Source: Cryoendolithus antarcticus (taxonomy: Eukaryota; Ascomycota; Dothideomycetes; Cladosporiales; Cladosporiaceae). Taken from it: a DNA stretch of 64,000 bases. Below, piece after piece: positions 44,639 through 56,500 of the stretch. Every line of letters starts with the position of its first letter. Position 1 is the first letter of the stretch. Made by a program: the position numbers and the translations under genes. The stretch lies in contig NAJO01000006.1 in NCBI GenBank assembly GCA_002077065.1, forward strand, positions 806,001 to 870,000, read 5' to 3'. The notes below the pieces were generated by a model, which saw only the letters and a list, made by a program, of their open reading frames with translations, made no database searches and was not told the DNA's origin.

Positions 44639-45824
44639 TCACATGTTAGCGCTTGCGTTCGAGAGTCCCAGCACAGCAGCTCCGCTTACCCTGTCGCCCT
44701 GGTGTACACCAGAATGCTCATGTTTCAAATACCCCATTGCAAACGCTCCACCTGAAGATCCTCCATGCGATGTCTGCACAATGTTGTCCAAGGGAAATGA
44801 GCCCAGACCTGTATTCAATCCCGTGAGGAAAGGCACAAGCGACGGGAGCGTCGCTGTGATGAGACTGTATGCCATCGCGGCTTCCGTCCAGGCAACGGTG
44901 GCTGTTCGCGAGACGTTCGGTTGGCTGGAGGACTCCATGCGCTTGATGCTGATCAGACGATACGCTGCCAGGATGACGAGGGGTAGTCGGAGCGAGAAGA
45001 TGGCGACGGCCTTGTATTTGCCCTTCCAGTTGCGCTGCAGACCTGCGAGCATGCGGAGGAGGACGGCGAAGAGGTACACTTCAACTGCGATGCCGATAAT
45101 CTCAATTGCGAGCCAGCGGGGGAACTGTTCAGGTATGGTCAGTGTCGGTCCCTTGAGCCGTTGCCGTGCGAATCGGTCTTACATAGCTTGTGCACTCGCT
45201 CGTGATCGAGGCCCATGGCCTGCTCAAGTCGCAGCCAATTCCTGCCATGACAACGCTCGCTACCATGCCCACGCCGCACAACCCTAGGGCTCCATACATC
45301 AACAGCTCGTGCGCCTTTTCACGGCTGAGCGCGAGCAGCAGGAAGAGGACTGCAGCCTTCGAGAGATACAGTGCGATCACATAGAAGATGTCGCTGGTGT
45401 AGGCAACCTGATGATGGTAAGTTTCCGGTAGCAAGTCATGGACACAAAGCCACCCGACGCACCTTTTCGGCACCTGTGAGGGATGACTCGCTCAGTTGCG
45501 ACCTCGACCTGCCCAGCCCAAGGTTGGCAGCCGCAATTACGAGGATCGTTTGAAATATGGCGAAGATCTGATGCCGTGTTAGCTTCTCCGCCACGTAGCT
45601 TGGGACAGTCCAGTGCTCACCGAAGCTGCGAACACCGTCGCATCGTCTCGGAGTAATCGGCCGTTGAAAGGAAATCGAATGTAGATTCTCATAGCCCCGA
45701 ACATCGCGACGAACAACAAGGCGACGCCGCCCGAGACGACTGCCCACCCCCCTCGGTCATTTTCGTCATTGCCATATCGCGGATTCGAGAAGCCCAGCGG
45801 GACGCCCGTAGGCAGCGTGGCCAT
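44639..45824 (-). CDS. Rhodopsin-domain (PTH11-related) seven-helix membrane protein
   Basis: Four exons: 45824-45621, 45567-45463, 45407-45183 and 45124-44639, coding 339 aa. Introns are 53, 55 and 58 nt, all GT-AG and phase 0. About seven hydrophobic segments can be traced, the first in exon 1 (GVALLFVAMFGAMRIYI). Exon 2 supplies ILVIAAANLGLG, and exon 3 two more helices including YLSKAAVLFLLLALSR. The fourth exon has the last helices. This is the layout of the fungal rhodopsin-domain family, which is large in plant-associated fungi and usually of unknown ligand. No extracellular CFEM domain is present. It is divergent from the amino-acid permease gene. Confidence 0.85.
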
Positions 45825-47317
45825 GGTGAAGCTCTGTTAACGGCGCCAGCACACCGGCTGGAATGTCACCGACGCAGGTACAGCACAACAAGACAGGAAA
45901 GCGATCAAAGAAAGCCTGTTAACATGACAGAGGAATTGCCCAAAGGGTCGGGACACAGCGTTACTTTACGTCCGCTGACAAGAATGCCATAAAGTCCCCT
46001 CTACCGTACGAAACGCTGGGACCAGGGGTGGGATGCCCTACTCACACTGGCGTGCTTTCCTCAAGCTTGACGCAGAATTGGCGTTCGAGAATGGAGGGCG
46101 TTGATTAGGATTGCGAATCACAAACCTTGGCCACAAAGCCGGGCTTGCCCCGAGGTGGAGCTTTTGATTAGTGGAGTATCTTGTGCGTATCGAGGGAAGA
46201 ACCTTGAACGGAGAGCCGGATACGATCGTGAGGAGCGGTGGATTTGCCTCTGGTTGGTAGTCGACATTGCCAGATCGCGGTCAGATCTCCGACCAAGCCC
46301 TGGCAGATGTGTCGGAGACTCGAGATCGTTGTGTTCATGCCATAGCAGATCGATCGGCTTGCTGCATGGAAGGCTGTCACGACTGCTTTGCTGCGAATGC
46401 ACCAATGGGACGGGTCAGCAGTGCCGAACGGGCGTGGGGGATTCTGAGCCCTGGTTGCCGGCGATGCTATGCCAAACGAGACGAGACCAGGGCTTGCTGA
46501 CGCCAATGCAACCGATGTCCAGGATCCCCACGTGATGCAGGCCCAAGGGGAGCTGCCGGATTGGTCGTCCTGCCGAGTCAGCAAAGCCTGTGTTGCTCCT
46601 TGGGACTCCACTATGGAAGAATAGTAGCTCTGTTACGTGAAAAGTTTGCGACGGCGCAGATTGCACTATGGAAGGGGCAGTATGTATGGCTCGGTCTAAT
46701 GAGCCGTCGCAGCGTTGCATGTTGTAGTTCATATCCTCGCTGCCACTGACTCGGTGCTGGGAATACTCTACGACCTCCCCTCTTGAGAAAGGCTCATCCG
46801 TCCGAAAGGATCCGAGAGACAGACTTTACTCCGAACCGCGGTGTTGGCAAAACTCTAATGCAGAGTTGCAAACGCCATCGTCCCACCCGCTGCATCGCGG
46901 AACTCTGCTCGTTTCATGCATCAGCCCCGCCCCAATCACTTTGGCCGTGCTGCACGATCACAAATACGTTGACGCGATGTGAAATTGCTGCGGTCGTATC
47001 GGGCATAGCATCGAACGTCGCACAAACAGTAGACTGCCGCTAAGGCAAGCGAACGCAGGCTTTGTCTGCCGGCATTCCGGACCCTGACTTGGTGCCGCAA
47101 ACGCAGCCATGTGCTTTGACGCGAGAGGAAGGCCGCACGGCTATGCTGTAATTGGTGCAGGGCGTCGGTGATGGGGGCCTCCATGTGGTTGCGATCGTCC
47201 ATGTCAGGAACGTGGCTCTCACGTTTCGTAGACTGCTTCCACTTCTTCTTCTTCGTACATTCGGTGGTTCTGGTGTTGTCGCATTCGCTGTTCGTACTAG
47301 GTTGCGTGTTGGTCAAG
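45825..47317. other. Divergent intergenic region, 7TM protein / permease
   Basis: 1.5 kb between two divergent starts, so both promoters lie here. Overlapping open frames at 46101-46611 on both strands have no domain. Nothing else is visible. Confidence 0.4.
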
Positions 47318-49357
47318 ATGGCGCACCGAGACGATTACGATGACAAGCGCGCTGCCGCCGCGACTTACTCTCCAAACGATCCGGCGCTGTACGAAGGAGG
47401 CGCAAAGTCGGCGGTGGAGGGGAAGTACCAGGGCAATGAGAGCGACATCAGGCAGATGAAGGTGTTGGGGAGGACACAAGAGACCCGTCGTGTCTTCAGC
47501 TTCCTCTCGATTCTGGGATTCGGCTCCACACTCATGTGCGTAAAGGCGAGGCTTCGCAGGGTGGTTAGGGACTGACCAGCGCAGCGTAACGTGGGAAGTC
47601 ATCTTGTCCAACCTTGGACTCATTTTGACCAACGGCGGTTCCGCGGGAATGTGGTGGGGTTTCCTCATCGTATCAGTTGGCTATATCCTGGTCTATGCAA
47701 GCATCTCTGAGATGGCGAGTATGGCACCTACATCTGGAGGGCAATATCGTGGGTCTCATCGCTCTCCAAGACTCAAGCGCGGCAGCTAATCAGGTGCAGA
47801 CTGGGTCAGCGAGTTCGCTCCCGCTAGCATTCAACGGTATCTCAGCTACATGACTGGCTGGCTCTGCTTCACTGGATGGCAATCCGCCATTACTGCTATT
47901 GGATTTCTTGTTGCTGGAATAATCCAAGGCTTGGTATGGGATCGTGTCGATTGTGTTCAGGTACGGAAGCTGACAACAACAGATCGTACTGAACAACGAG
48001 AACTACGTACCCGAGAGATGGCACGCAACGCTGCTTATCATTGCTGTCGTAGCCTTTTGCGTCGTGGTCAACATCTTCGTCGCCCGAAGATTGCCACTTG
48101 TCGAGGGTGTCCTCGCCATTTGCCATTTCGCCGGCATCTTCATCGTTATCATCGTACGGCTCCAGATTACCGTCAGATCTGCTATAGTGTCTGACATCAT
48201 TCATAGGTTCTATGGACTCTTGCCCCGCGGAACAATGCCCACGATGCGTTCCTGAAGTTTTCGAACAACGGAGGGTGGTCAAGCGACGGGTTGTCATTCA
48301 TGGTCGGCCTTCTGCCCCTGACATTGTGCTTGCTCGGTTTCGACAGCCAGGTTCACATGTGTAAGTCGCGTTCAAGTTTGGAGTGGAGCACAGGGTACTG
48401 ATATCACGCAGCCGAGGAAACCACGGACGCAGCCCGCTCTATGCCTCGATCAATCATGTGGTCGACCTACCTGAACATTGGAATGGGCTTCCTCATGATC
48501 ATCACCCTGATCTTTACCATGGGTGACCAGGACGAGATCCTTGCCTCGCCTACAGGCTGGCCATTCATCCAGGTGTTCTACGTATGTTGCCTCGTACGAC
48601 TGCTCTACGGACATACGAGCTAACGAGATCTGCAGAACACGACGAGAAGTGTCGCCGGAACGGACATCATGTGCCTGCTTCTCATCTTCCCCCTCACGGG
48701 CAGTGTCATTGCTTGTGTTGCGACGGCAAGCCGACAGATTTGGGCCTTCGCACGTGACGGTGGCGTGCCTTTCTCCGCTACAGTGCGACACGTGAGTGTC
48801 TTCGAAGTCAGGTCGACGCTTTGACAGCCCACTAACGAGGTGCCCCAGGTGTATGCCAAGTCCGCCATCCCGATCAACGCTATCGTCATCTCGCTCATTG
48901 TTTGCGTTTTGCTGTCCCTGATCAACGTATGCTTTGTCTACCTTCAATCCCATGACAGTAAGCTGATACTTTACTACAGATCGGCTCCACGGCTGCCCTC
49001 AATGCCATCCTTGCCCTTGATCTTGCGGCGCTCCTGGCATCATACACCATCTCCATTTCCTGCATCCTGTACCGACGCTTCTCCAAGACCGAAGCCCTGC
49101 CTCCTGCCGCCTGGTCACTAGGGAAGTTCGGAGCTGTGATTAACATCCTCGCGATCTGCTGGCTGCTCCCTGTGTTCATCTTCACCCTGTTCCCAGTTGC
49201 AACGCCTGTCACCGCTGCAGGCATGAACTACGGCTGTTTGTTATTTGGATTCATGGTGCTGTTCTCTACCGGCTACTACATCGTGCACGGCAAGAAGCAC
49301 TACATCAGCCCGAAGGAGAGGCTGCGAAGAGATCTGCAGGGAGACTACAGCATGTGA
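47318..49357 (+). CDS. Amino-acid / GABA-type permease (APC superfamily)
   Basis: Nine exons: 47318-47535, 47585-47748, 47800-47933, 47983-48153, 48207-48360, 48412-48581, 48636-48791, 48849-48926 and 48980-49357, coding 540 aa. All introns are GT-AG, about 49-57 nt, and every junction closes the frame. The hydrophilic N-terminus ends at the signature LGRTQETRRVFSFLSILGFG, and about 12 membrane segments follow. Landmarks are GGSAGMWWGFLIV, EMASMAPTSGGQYHWVSEFA, HMSEETTDAARSMPRSIMW and ATASRQIWAFARDGGVPFS. These mark the fungal group that includes GABA, choline and polyamine-related permeases (Uga4/Hnm1-like). The substrate cannot be decided from sequence. In NTTRSVAGTDIM the usual Gly of the NTTGS-like element is Arg. 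Confidence 0.9.
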
Positions 49358-49652
49358 GGTATTTCTTGTACAGGAACTTGCTTAGGAGTAGGATACAAGC
49401 CATGCTGCATACGGAGTGGAGCCAGGAGATGGTTCCCTCTTACGATGAGCACGGTCGCAAAATCATAGAGTATTCATCACCTTCTCAGTGCAGTTCCTCT
49501 CACCATTGCTGTCTGGATACTTTCCTCCGTCCAATCCGATAATCGATTTTTAAGGCCAACCTGAGATCCGATACTCGTGAAAGTCAACACCGATGATAAT
49601 GTCTTCGCCTATTTCGCTCAACGCATCGGCACTCTCTCGCACTCTGCCACGT

Positions 49653-50303
49653 TCAACCATCGTCGTCATCGCCGTCTCCATCCTCACCCTCACCGTCGCC
49701 CTGCGGGACGAAGAGCGCGCGGAGAGTGGGTCTGAAGTTGAACGTATACTTCCACGCGAAATCGTACACGAGAGTGATTACATCCCGCGCTGTGCCTTTC
49801 CTTTGAACCGCCGACTCGATCACGCCATCGATGAACTGCATGCACATCGTCGTGTCGGCATCGCTAGCATGCAGGGCGAAGGCGGCGAAGGCGCCGTTAT
49901 CATGAATGAGAACGAACTCTTTCAGCCGGAAGGTATACCCTGGCGGGCAGATGAAGGTGATGTGACTGATCCTGTCAACTGCTTGATCTGGGAGATGCCT
50001 GGTGATGTCGATTGCGGAGACATCTCTGGCAATGTGGACGTAGAATAATTGGCCGCACCAGTACGCTTCCCTCGCTTCCACGTGTCGTGAGTTTGCTTCG
50101 ATGTAGAGCTGCTGACAAGCGGGTAGGAGGTTGCACTCAGGAGGGTCCGGAGCCTTCAGGGCGTGTATCGACTCGACTGAGTCTGTCGGGGGGAACGCAT
50201 TGGCGTAGATCGTGTTCCGAAGCTCGCCTGAGAGTCTGAAGAGTGGCGACCGCGTCTGGGTGTTGGCGAGCGATGTGTAGCCGGTGTGGTGAGCGTCTGG
50301 CAT
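49653..50303 (-). CDS. LxxELRN-box protein, copy 6 (LSGELRNTIY)
   Basis: A single exon of 216 aa. The box FRLSGELRNTIYANAF is near residue 25 and LLPACQQLYIEANSRHVEARE follows at about 60. The centre reads DRISHITFICPPGYTF, parallel to copy 7. The C-terminus ends in an acidic, Gly-rich tail (DGEGEDGDGDDDDG). The LSG variant of the box is shared only with copy 7. Function is unknown. Downstream it runs tail to tail with the permease gene (295 bases). Confidence 0.78.
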   Translation of the reverse strand: MPDAHHTGYTSLANTQTRSPLFRLSGELRNTIYANAFPPTDSVESIHALKAPDPPECNLLPACQQLYIEANSRHVEAREAYWCGQLFYVHIARDVSAIDITRHLPDQAVDRISHITFICPPGYTFRLKEFVLIHDNGAFAAFALHASDADTTMCMQFIDGVIESAVQRKGTARDVITLVYDFAWKYTFNFRPTLRALFVPQGDGEGEDGDGDDDDG

Positions 50304-51135
50304 GCTGATGTTGTACTATCCGTGATGTGTGGAAGCTCCGTTGGATGCAGTGGCACGAAGACTGCGTGTGGTAGTCACCTTGCAGAAGAAATTCAATCGG
50401 ACTATGAATGTGATGTGACACGAGGCAGGGGCAAACCGCTCTCTCTTGCAGCATCTCACTCGCTGGACCTCACTTCACTGCATCCTCACTTGACCGTACC
50501 TGAGGGATCACTGAGGAAAAGTGGTCTTGTGAGTCTCCATGGTTGATCGCATCTCGACTGGCGTCTACGCTGGGCAGGCCAGTGAGAGAAAGGATCAATC
50601 TGTCATGGTAGTATCAGCAGGGCCCACATCTCGCCCTCTTTTCCTCATGGGTCGATTTAATGGCTGTGACGCATCCCACAGCTGCTTCGGTGAAGGCTGG
50701 TATGGAGTGAAACTCCGAGAAGGGAAGGCGACTCGAAGCCGCCAATCTTGCTTGATCATTACTTCTGATGGCTAATACGTTTCCCGTATCTGACACGATC
50801 TGTGACAGCACTGCTATCGAGACCCAAGTCCTGTCCACCTGTCTGCTGCTCTAACCATCAAGTGCTTGTACAAGTTCCAGTTTCAACATGCTCACGCTAG
50901 TCTGCGCGTTTCGTATGTGCAGCATAGGATTATGATGCCGTAAACCGTGCTGTGTCTTTGTTAGCGATCGAGCCTTTGCAGAAATATCATTCTGCGCGAC
51001 ATTGAGCACTCACTTTGCAAAGATCTTGCACTGCGAGTATCAAATGCCTAACTTACATCCAGTACGCATCGACATGGTGTCCTCAATCGCAATGCTCTTT
51101 CATGGCAACTCCATGCCTTACCTGGTAAACCAGTC
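50304..51135. other. Spacer between LxxELRN copies 6 and 7
   Basis: About 830 bases holding the probable copy 6 promoter. No further LxxELRN fragment or other gene was recognised. Confidence 0.35.
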
Positions 51136-51669
51136 TCAGAACTGTCGATTCTGTACCTGTCTATATGCACTGATATAGACATCACGAGCCCGTCTCCCGC
51201 TGGGTAGCAATGCCGGCCTCATCGAAGTCCATCTTGCGCGTGGTCTTGCCAATAGGATTGTCGAACAGAATAATCCGTCGGAGTGAGTGATGACCTCGGC
51301 AGAGAACCCACCCGAGGATGGGACCAGGGCCAGATGAGTGATGCGCTCGAGGATCGAATCGGGTATCTTGGCGAATGCCTCAGGGGCGGTGATGTATCTC
51401 GGAACGTCCATGTAGAAGCGCTGAAGCCAGTATATCTGTGCTGCATCGGTACGCATCGTCTTGCATTCTGTGAGGAGCTGCTGACAAGCCAGCACAAGTC
51501 CCAAAGCCACGATGTTGGATTGCGTCAGGTTGACCCTTCCGCTGAAGGCGGCTGAGTCGTCGAAGACTTCTTGGTAAATCTTGTTGCGTAGCTCCCCAGA
51601 AAGCATGAAGAATGGTGATTGTTGTTGGCTGTGCGACAGGCTCGCGAATGTGAGATCGTAATTGATCAT
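51136..51669 (-). CDS. LxxELRN-box protein, copy 7 (LSGELRNKIY)
   Basis: A single exon of 177 aa if started at the ATG at 51669, which places the box (FFMLSGELRNKIYQEVF) at the usual distance from the N-terminus. An ATG at 51822 in the same frame would add 51 residues with no family resemblance. The helix LVLACQQLLTECKTMR and the segment ERITHLALVPSSGGF match copy 6. The C-terminal half is shorter than in copy 6 and ends soon after RRARDVYISAYRQV, so it may be a truncated, partly decayed member. Confidence 0.7.
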   Translation of the reverse strand: MINYDLTFASLSHSQQQSPFFMLSGELRNKIYQEVFDDSAAFSGRVNLTQSNIVALGLVLACQQLLTECKTMRTDAAQIYWLQRFYMDVPRYITAPEAFAKIPDSILERITHLALVPSSGGFSAEVITHSDGLFCSTILLARPRARWTSMRPALLPSGRRARDVYISAYRQVQNRQF

Positions 51670-51892
51670 GCTTCTCGTAGGTGGTTTGCTCTGATATTGC
51701 CAATTACAGGGTCTTGGGCACAGTCGCAAGGCTCTCTTCGGTCGGCGGAGGAGGCAATGTGGTGCAAGTGCGTAGCATTTCGTGCAGTGAGTGGAGGTAC
51801 CTCTAAAGTGAATGGCTACCATCAGTGAAGAGTCTGAGCACCCTTCACTACAGTGATCTTACTGCACATCACTTGTTCAGGACATGTCACCT

Positions 51893-52657
51893 TCACTCAA
51901 CCCGACGCACTCCAATAACACGCTGCAGTCGATCGTCGACCCTTCTCAGACTCTCATGAGACTCCGTCATCTTACTCATATTCTCATACATCATGACCGT
52001 CAACGCACCGACTTGTCGCGCAGTCCTCCTCGTTTGCAGGCGACTGAGCACTTCGAACAGGGTTGCCGCCTCACTCCTACGATTCAGCCACATGAAGCGT
52101 CGACCTAGACCATACTGACAGTACCTCACTCGCTGTGGCCAAAATCTGCCTTCATCGTCTTCATGATCACTGTCCGCACGCTCGTCGGTCTCAGGCGACG
52201 CGTACGCAGAGTGCGTGTAGTATGGCGTGCGCGACTCTGACCTCTTTCGCGATCTTCGCCTGCCGCTTTGCTGTATGCCTTCCTCGCCTTCCTCTAAGAA
52301 TGGCGCCTCAACCGCCTGGAAACGCTTAATCAACATCTTGAGGGCGTCTGACATAGTCTTTAACGCCTGCTCGTCCAACTCAATGCCATACACGGAACTT
52401 CCTTCGCGTTCGTCCCTTCTGCGATGCTTTGTGTGCTTCTTAAGCGCACGTAGACTCGCTCGCTCTTCGAGAAGCTCTTGCCGAAGGTTTGTGAGATAGC
52501 CATGCACTTGGTGTGGTGCCTCACTCAAAGTCATGAGATTGACCCAAACTACTCGTAGGAAGGTACCGAGCGTGAAGACGAAGGAGATAATGCCAATGAC
52601 AATGCTTGCAAGAGACAACGGGGAGAGCTCCGCTGTCGTGGAGAGCACCACCCCCAT
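51893..52657 (-). CDS. Small membrane protein of unknown function
   Basis: A 254-aa protein from the ATG at 52657; the open frame extends upstream only from a GTG. One hydrophobic segment at about residues 12-35 (LASIVIGIISFVFTLGTFL) is the likely membrane anchor. It is followed by a charged helical region with KKHTKHRRRDERE and a basic cluster GRRRSRKRSESR, then acidic residues and a Trp/Tyr/Arg-rich stretch (RYCQYGLGRRFMWLNRR). The last 60 residues form a probable helix. I do not recognise the family. It lies 225 bases from LxxELRN copy 7, divergent from the VIT-vWA gene. Confidence 0.7.
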   Translation of the reverse strand: MGVVLSTTAELSPLSLASIVIGIISFVFTLGTFLRVVWVNLMTLSEAPHQVHGYLTNLRQELLEERASLRALKKHTKHRRRDEREGSSVYGIELDEQALKTMSDALKMLIKRFQAVEAPFLEEGEEGIQQSGRRRSRKRSESRTPYYTHSAYASPETDERADSDHEDDEGRFWPQRVRYCQYGLGRRFMWLNRRSEAATLFEVLSRLQTRRTARQVGALTVMMYENMSKMTESHESLRRVDDRLQRVIGVRRVE

Positions 52658-53525
52658 TGCAGTGTACGGTCGACCACTATGCGAGGAATGAGGAGTCACC
52701 TACCTGCTCACAACAAAGGGATGCGATGCGCCGCAATGCGCTGCTCTCCCGCCGTTACCGAAAATGGATCATACTTTGGCTAGGTTACACGCAGTAGGCA
52801 CCTTTCGAGGCGGCTAGTGCTCCGGTAAGTTAGCTCGCGGTGCTGACTAAGGCCGTACTTGACGGATCCACTTTGTGCAGCCCTGCAGAACGTAAGGGAC
52901 TGCAAGATACAAGTACTTGCGCACTGCAGACACTGTCTCTACACGATCCCGCCCACATCCACAATCGTAATCGACGCGGATGACTGGAGACATCTACTGC
53001 GCCAACTACTATGTGACGGGATGACTCCGATGGACACTGCTCGGTGCCAGGCACCATTTCGATGACTCGAAGCCATCCCTTGGGCTTCCCCATGGGCTCG
53101 ACCTGGTGCGGCCACCGATCTGGAGCCCAACATCTTCCCGCAAAGTGGTCCTGGATGACTGTGACTGGCACAGGTAATTTCCCTGTGCTCTGCAGTCTTG
53201 TGGGGGCGCAGCAAACATTCGAGCTCAAGCAGTCGAATGCAAAGTAGGCAGCCTGCCAAGCCGTCAGGCAGCAGGGGTGGCTGTGAAGGCATATAGCTAA
53301 GTACATGTTTGCTTCCTACCTACTTGCTCTCCTCATCTACCTCGACTCAAAAAACCAGTCTCTGAACCGACATATCCTACACTAGCAGCACTGAATAATC
53401 TGCACCACTCACTTCCTCTATCGAATTAATCATCTCACACGCGAAAGCTACGCGCAAAGTCTGAGCAATCACGTCTGGATCATCTACGAGCTCAACTTCC
53501 AGCAGCATCGACCACATATACAAAA
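52658..53525. other. Divergent intergenic region, membrane protein / VIT-vWA
   Basis: 868 bases. A minus-strand frame at 52830-53306 starts with ATG and is Cys-rich but lacks a clear signal peptide and domain. Both flanking promoters should be here. Confidence 0.4.
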
Positions 53526-56500
53526 ATGACTCGCACCAACTTCCCACCCAGGTACACAGGATGGGCGGCGGATAAGCACGTCTGCGGGCTTTACTATGTG
53601 ATCCCTTCTGGACGGCAGTACTTGCCTCAAGTCAGACTGGACTCGCACACCACCATTAGCCCCGTGTGCTTCAACACTACTTTGAGGCAAGTCTTCGGCA
53701 ACACTACGGCCAATGTGATCTCTGAGGCCCGATATACTTTTCCACTCTATGACGGAGTAGCGGTGGCAGGCTACACCATCAGCTACGCAGGCAAAGTACT
53801 CAACGGCGTAGTCAAGCAAAAGGAGGTTGCTAGACAGACCTTCCAAGCAGCAGTCGATCGTGGTGAGACGGCTGGCTTACTCGAAGCCCTACCTGCTGGC
53901 ATCTTTGGCACTACCATCGGCAACGTACCTGCCACTACTGAGGTACATGTCGAGATTCAGTACTGCGGTGCTCTCATACACGACGCGGCGCTGGACGGCC
54001 TTCGCTTCACACTGCCGACCAGTATCGCTCCCAGGTATGGCGAGTACCCTGGACAGGTACTACATGGCAGTACGACTCCACCGGGAGGTATCAGCATTAC
54101 CGTCGACGTCGAAATGGGCAGCAGCAACATACGCAAAGTGCAATCACCGACACATCCGATCGCGGTATCGTTGGGATCAACGTCAGGAAGTGCTGAGGCG
54201 GCTTTCGCCCCATCGAAGGCATCTGCGACACTTACCCTAGGCAGCACCGAGCTGGCAGCGGACTTTGTGCTGCAGCTACTGATCGACGACATCTCCAAGC
54301 CGCAGGCAATCGTCGAACAACATCCATCTCTGCCAGACCGTGCGATCATGGCCACACTCGTGCCGCGGTTCAACCTGCTGCCACACTCCCCTGAGATCGT
54401 CTTCATCGCCGATCAATCTGGCTCTATGCAAGGCCCGAAGAACGTCGCACTGAAAGCTGCCCTCGTCGTGTTTCTCAAGTCCTTGCCATTGGGCGTGCGC
54501 TTCAACATCTGTGCATTCGGCAGCACCTTCAAGTTCTTGTGGCCGCAGTCGCTGGCATACAATGAGCAGCACTTGAACGATGCACTACAATTTGTCGACA
54601 CTCTTCGTGCACAATACGGTGGCACCGAGATGTTGCAACCAATCACCGCTGCCTTCGATCAGCGTCTGGGAGACTTACCACTCGAGATTATGCTGCTCAG
54701 TGACGGTGAGATTTGGGGAGAAGACCATCTTTTCGGCTACATCAACTCCAATATCCACCAAGAGAAAGTTGATGCGAGAGTCTTTGCGCTCGGCATTGGA
54801 ACCGATGTGTCTAGTACGCTGATTGAAGGCGTTGCAAGAGCGGGCAAAGGATTTGCGCAGTTTGTCACGCAGAACGAGGAGACAGATCAGAAGGTCGTAC
54901 GTATGCTGAAAGGTGCATTGTATCCTCACACCACAGACTACTCGATCGAAGTCCACTATGACAGGCGCCAAACACGAGGGGAAGTGCAAGACGAAGAATG
55001 CTTCGAGATCATCGAGAGGGTCAATGACTGCCTGAAGATCTCAGAACAGCCCACTGCTGAACCCACGCTCCAATCTTCGACGACTTCGCCGCAGCCACCG
55101 GGATCGTTCTTCGATGCTGATGCCAACTTGGACGAACCGACGAGAAAATTGGGCGCTGATCGATATGCCCATCTGCCTCAAATCGCCACGCCGAATCTGC
55201 TGCAAGCACCCTCGACTATCCCGCCACTCTTCCCGTTCAATCGAACGAGCGTCTACCTCCTCCTCTCCGAGTCAAGTCCCACTGACCCTATCTCTTCGGT
55301 CACACTGAGAGCCAAATCACCACAGGGTCCGCTCGAACTGAGCATACCCATCACTGCACGTGAAATGGGAAGCACAGTGCATACCCTAGCAGCCCGCAAA
55401 GCAGTGCAAGATTTGGAAGAGGGACGAGGCTGGCTACAAGCTGCCACGGTTGAGGGAAAATCAGTGAAGGAGACGTTTCCAAGTCGCTTCGATGAGATTG
55501 TGGAACGTGAGGCAGTGCGTCTGGGCGAACGGTACCAGGTGGCTGGCAAGTGGTGCTCCTTCGTTGCTGTTGAGGACAAGAAGAATCATGCCGAGAAGAT
55601 CGCAACCCCAGCCTGGCAGCCGGCGCCCGAGTTGTCGCTGCAAGACGCTTCTGCGCGAGTTGGGGGCCAAGTGCGAAGTCGACTGGTGGCACAGTCTCAA
55701 TCTACACCGGTAAGCAAACGGAAGGGCACATACGATGAGACTCGACGAAACCGTTTAATGACTTCTTCACAGTCACAGGCCTACAGGCGTATGGCTCCAT
55801 CGGCAGCACTGTGTGCACCGCGCCAAGCATCCTCGTTCGGAGCAGCGCCAGCACCGCCGTCACAGTTCTCAGTCAACAGCTTGTTTGGAGCGGCGTCCAG
55901 CGCTCCAGCACCCAGTGGTGGGTCCAGGGGAGGTTTGTTTGCGCGTGCAGGCGGTCTGTTCGGCTTTGGCAACGCCTCCCCGGGGTCACAAACAGCCATG
56001 CCAGCTATGACTATCGATAGATGTTGCGCTGTTATGGAGGACCTACGGGATCAAAACATGGTTAGCAGCAACGACGACAACACGGGGTTCGGTCTGTTCG
56101 ACCCGAGCTCAGCATCCAATCCTGCTCTGGCTCAACAGGCGCATTACCCATTGTCTCCACAAGCCGCGTGGAGAAGTTCTTCGCCGTCAACGACGCTGGG
56201 CCAGATGCAACAGCAACAGCAGCAGATGCAACGGGCACAGGTACGGCAGCAGCAACAGAGTACGCAACACGCTGGTCCCGGCTTCTCATTCAACTCGAAC
56301 GGCGGTAATCACGCCTTGCGAGACTACCAAATGCAGCTCATGCTATTGGAACAACAAAAGAAGGACAGGCTGTTGATAGCGCGTCAACAGCCTCCAACAG
56401 TGCAAGCAGCCGCTCTGACACCGCCAGCGCATCCTATCGATACTGCGACCATGGCACAGTATCAGAATGAGATGGCTTCGGCTGCTTCGATGCCTCTGCT

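Noticed and set aside
46101..46611. Overlapping frames of about 145 codons on opposite strands
   Set aside because: Neither shows a domain, and they lie in a region that must hold two promoters.
51670..51822. The earlier ATG of LxxELRN copy 7
   Set aside because: It adds 51 residues unlike any family member; the ATG at 51669 puts the box at the usual distance from the start.
52830..53306. A 158-codon minus-strand frame, Cys-rich and starting with ATG, effector-like at first sight
   Set aside because: The first 25 residues are not a clean signal peptide and the Cys residues show no regular pattern; it also fills a divergent promoter region.
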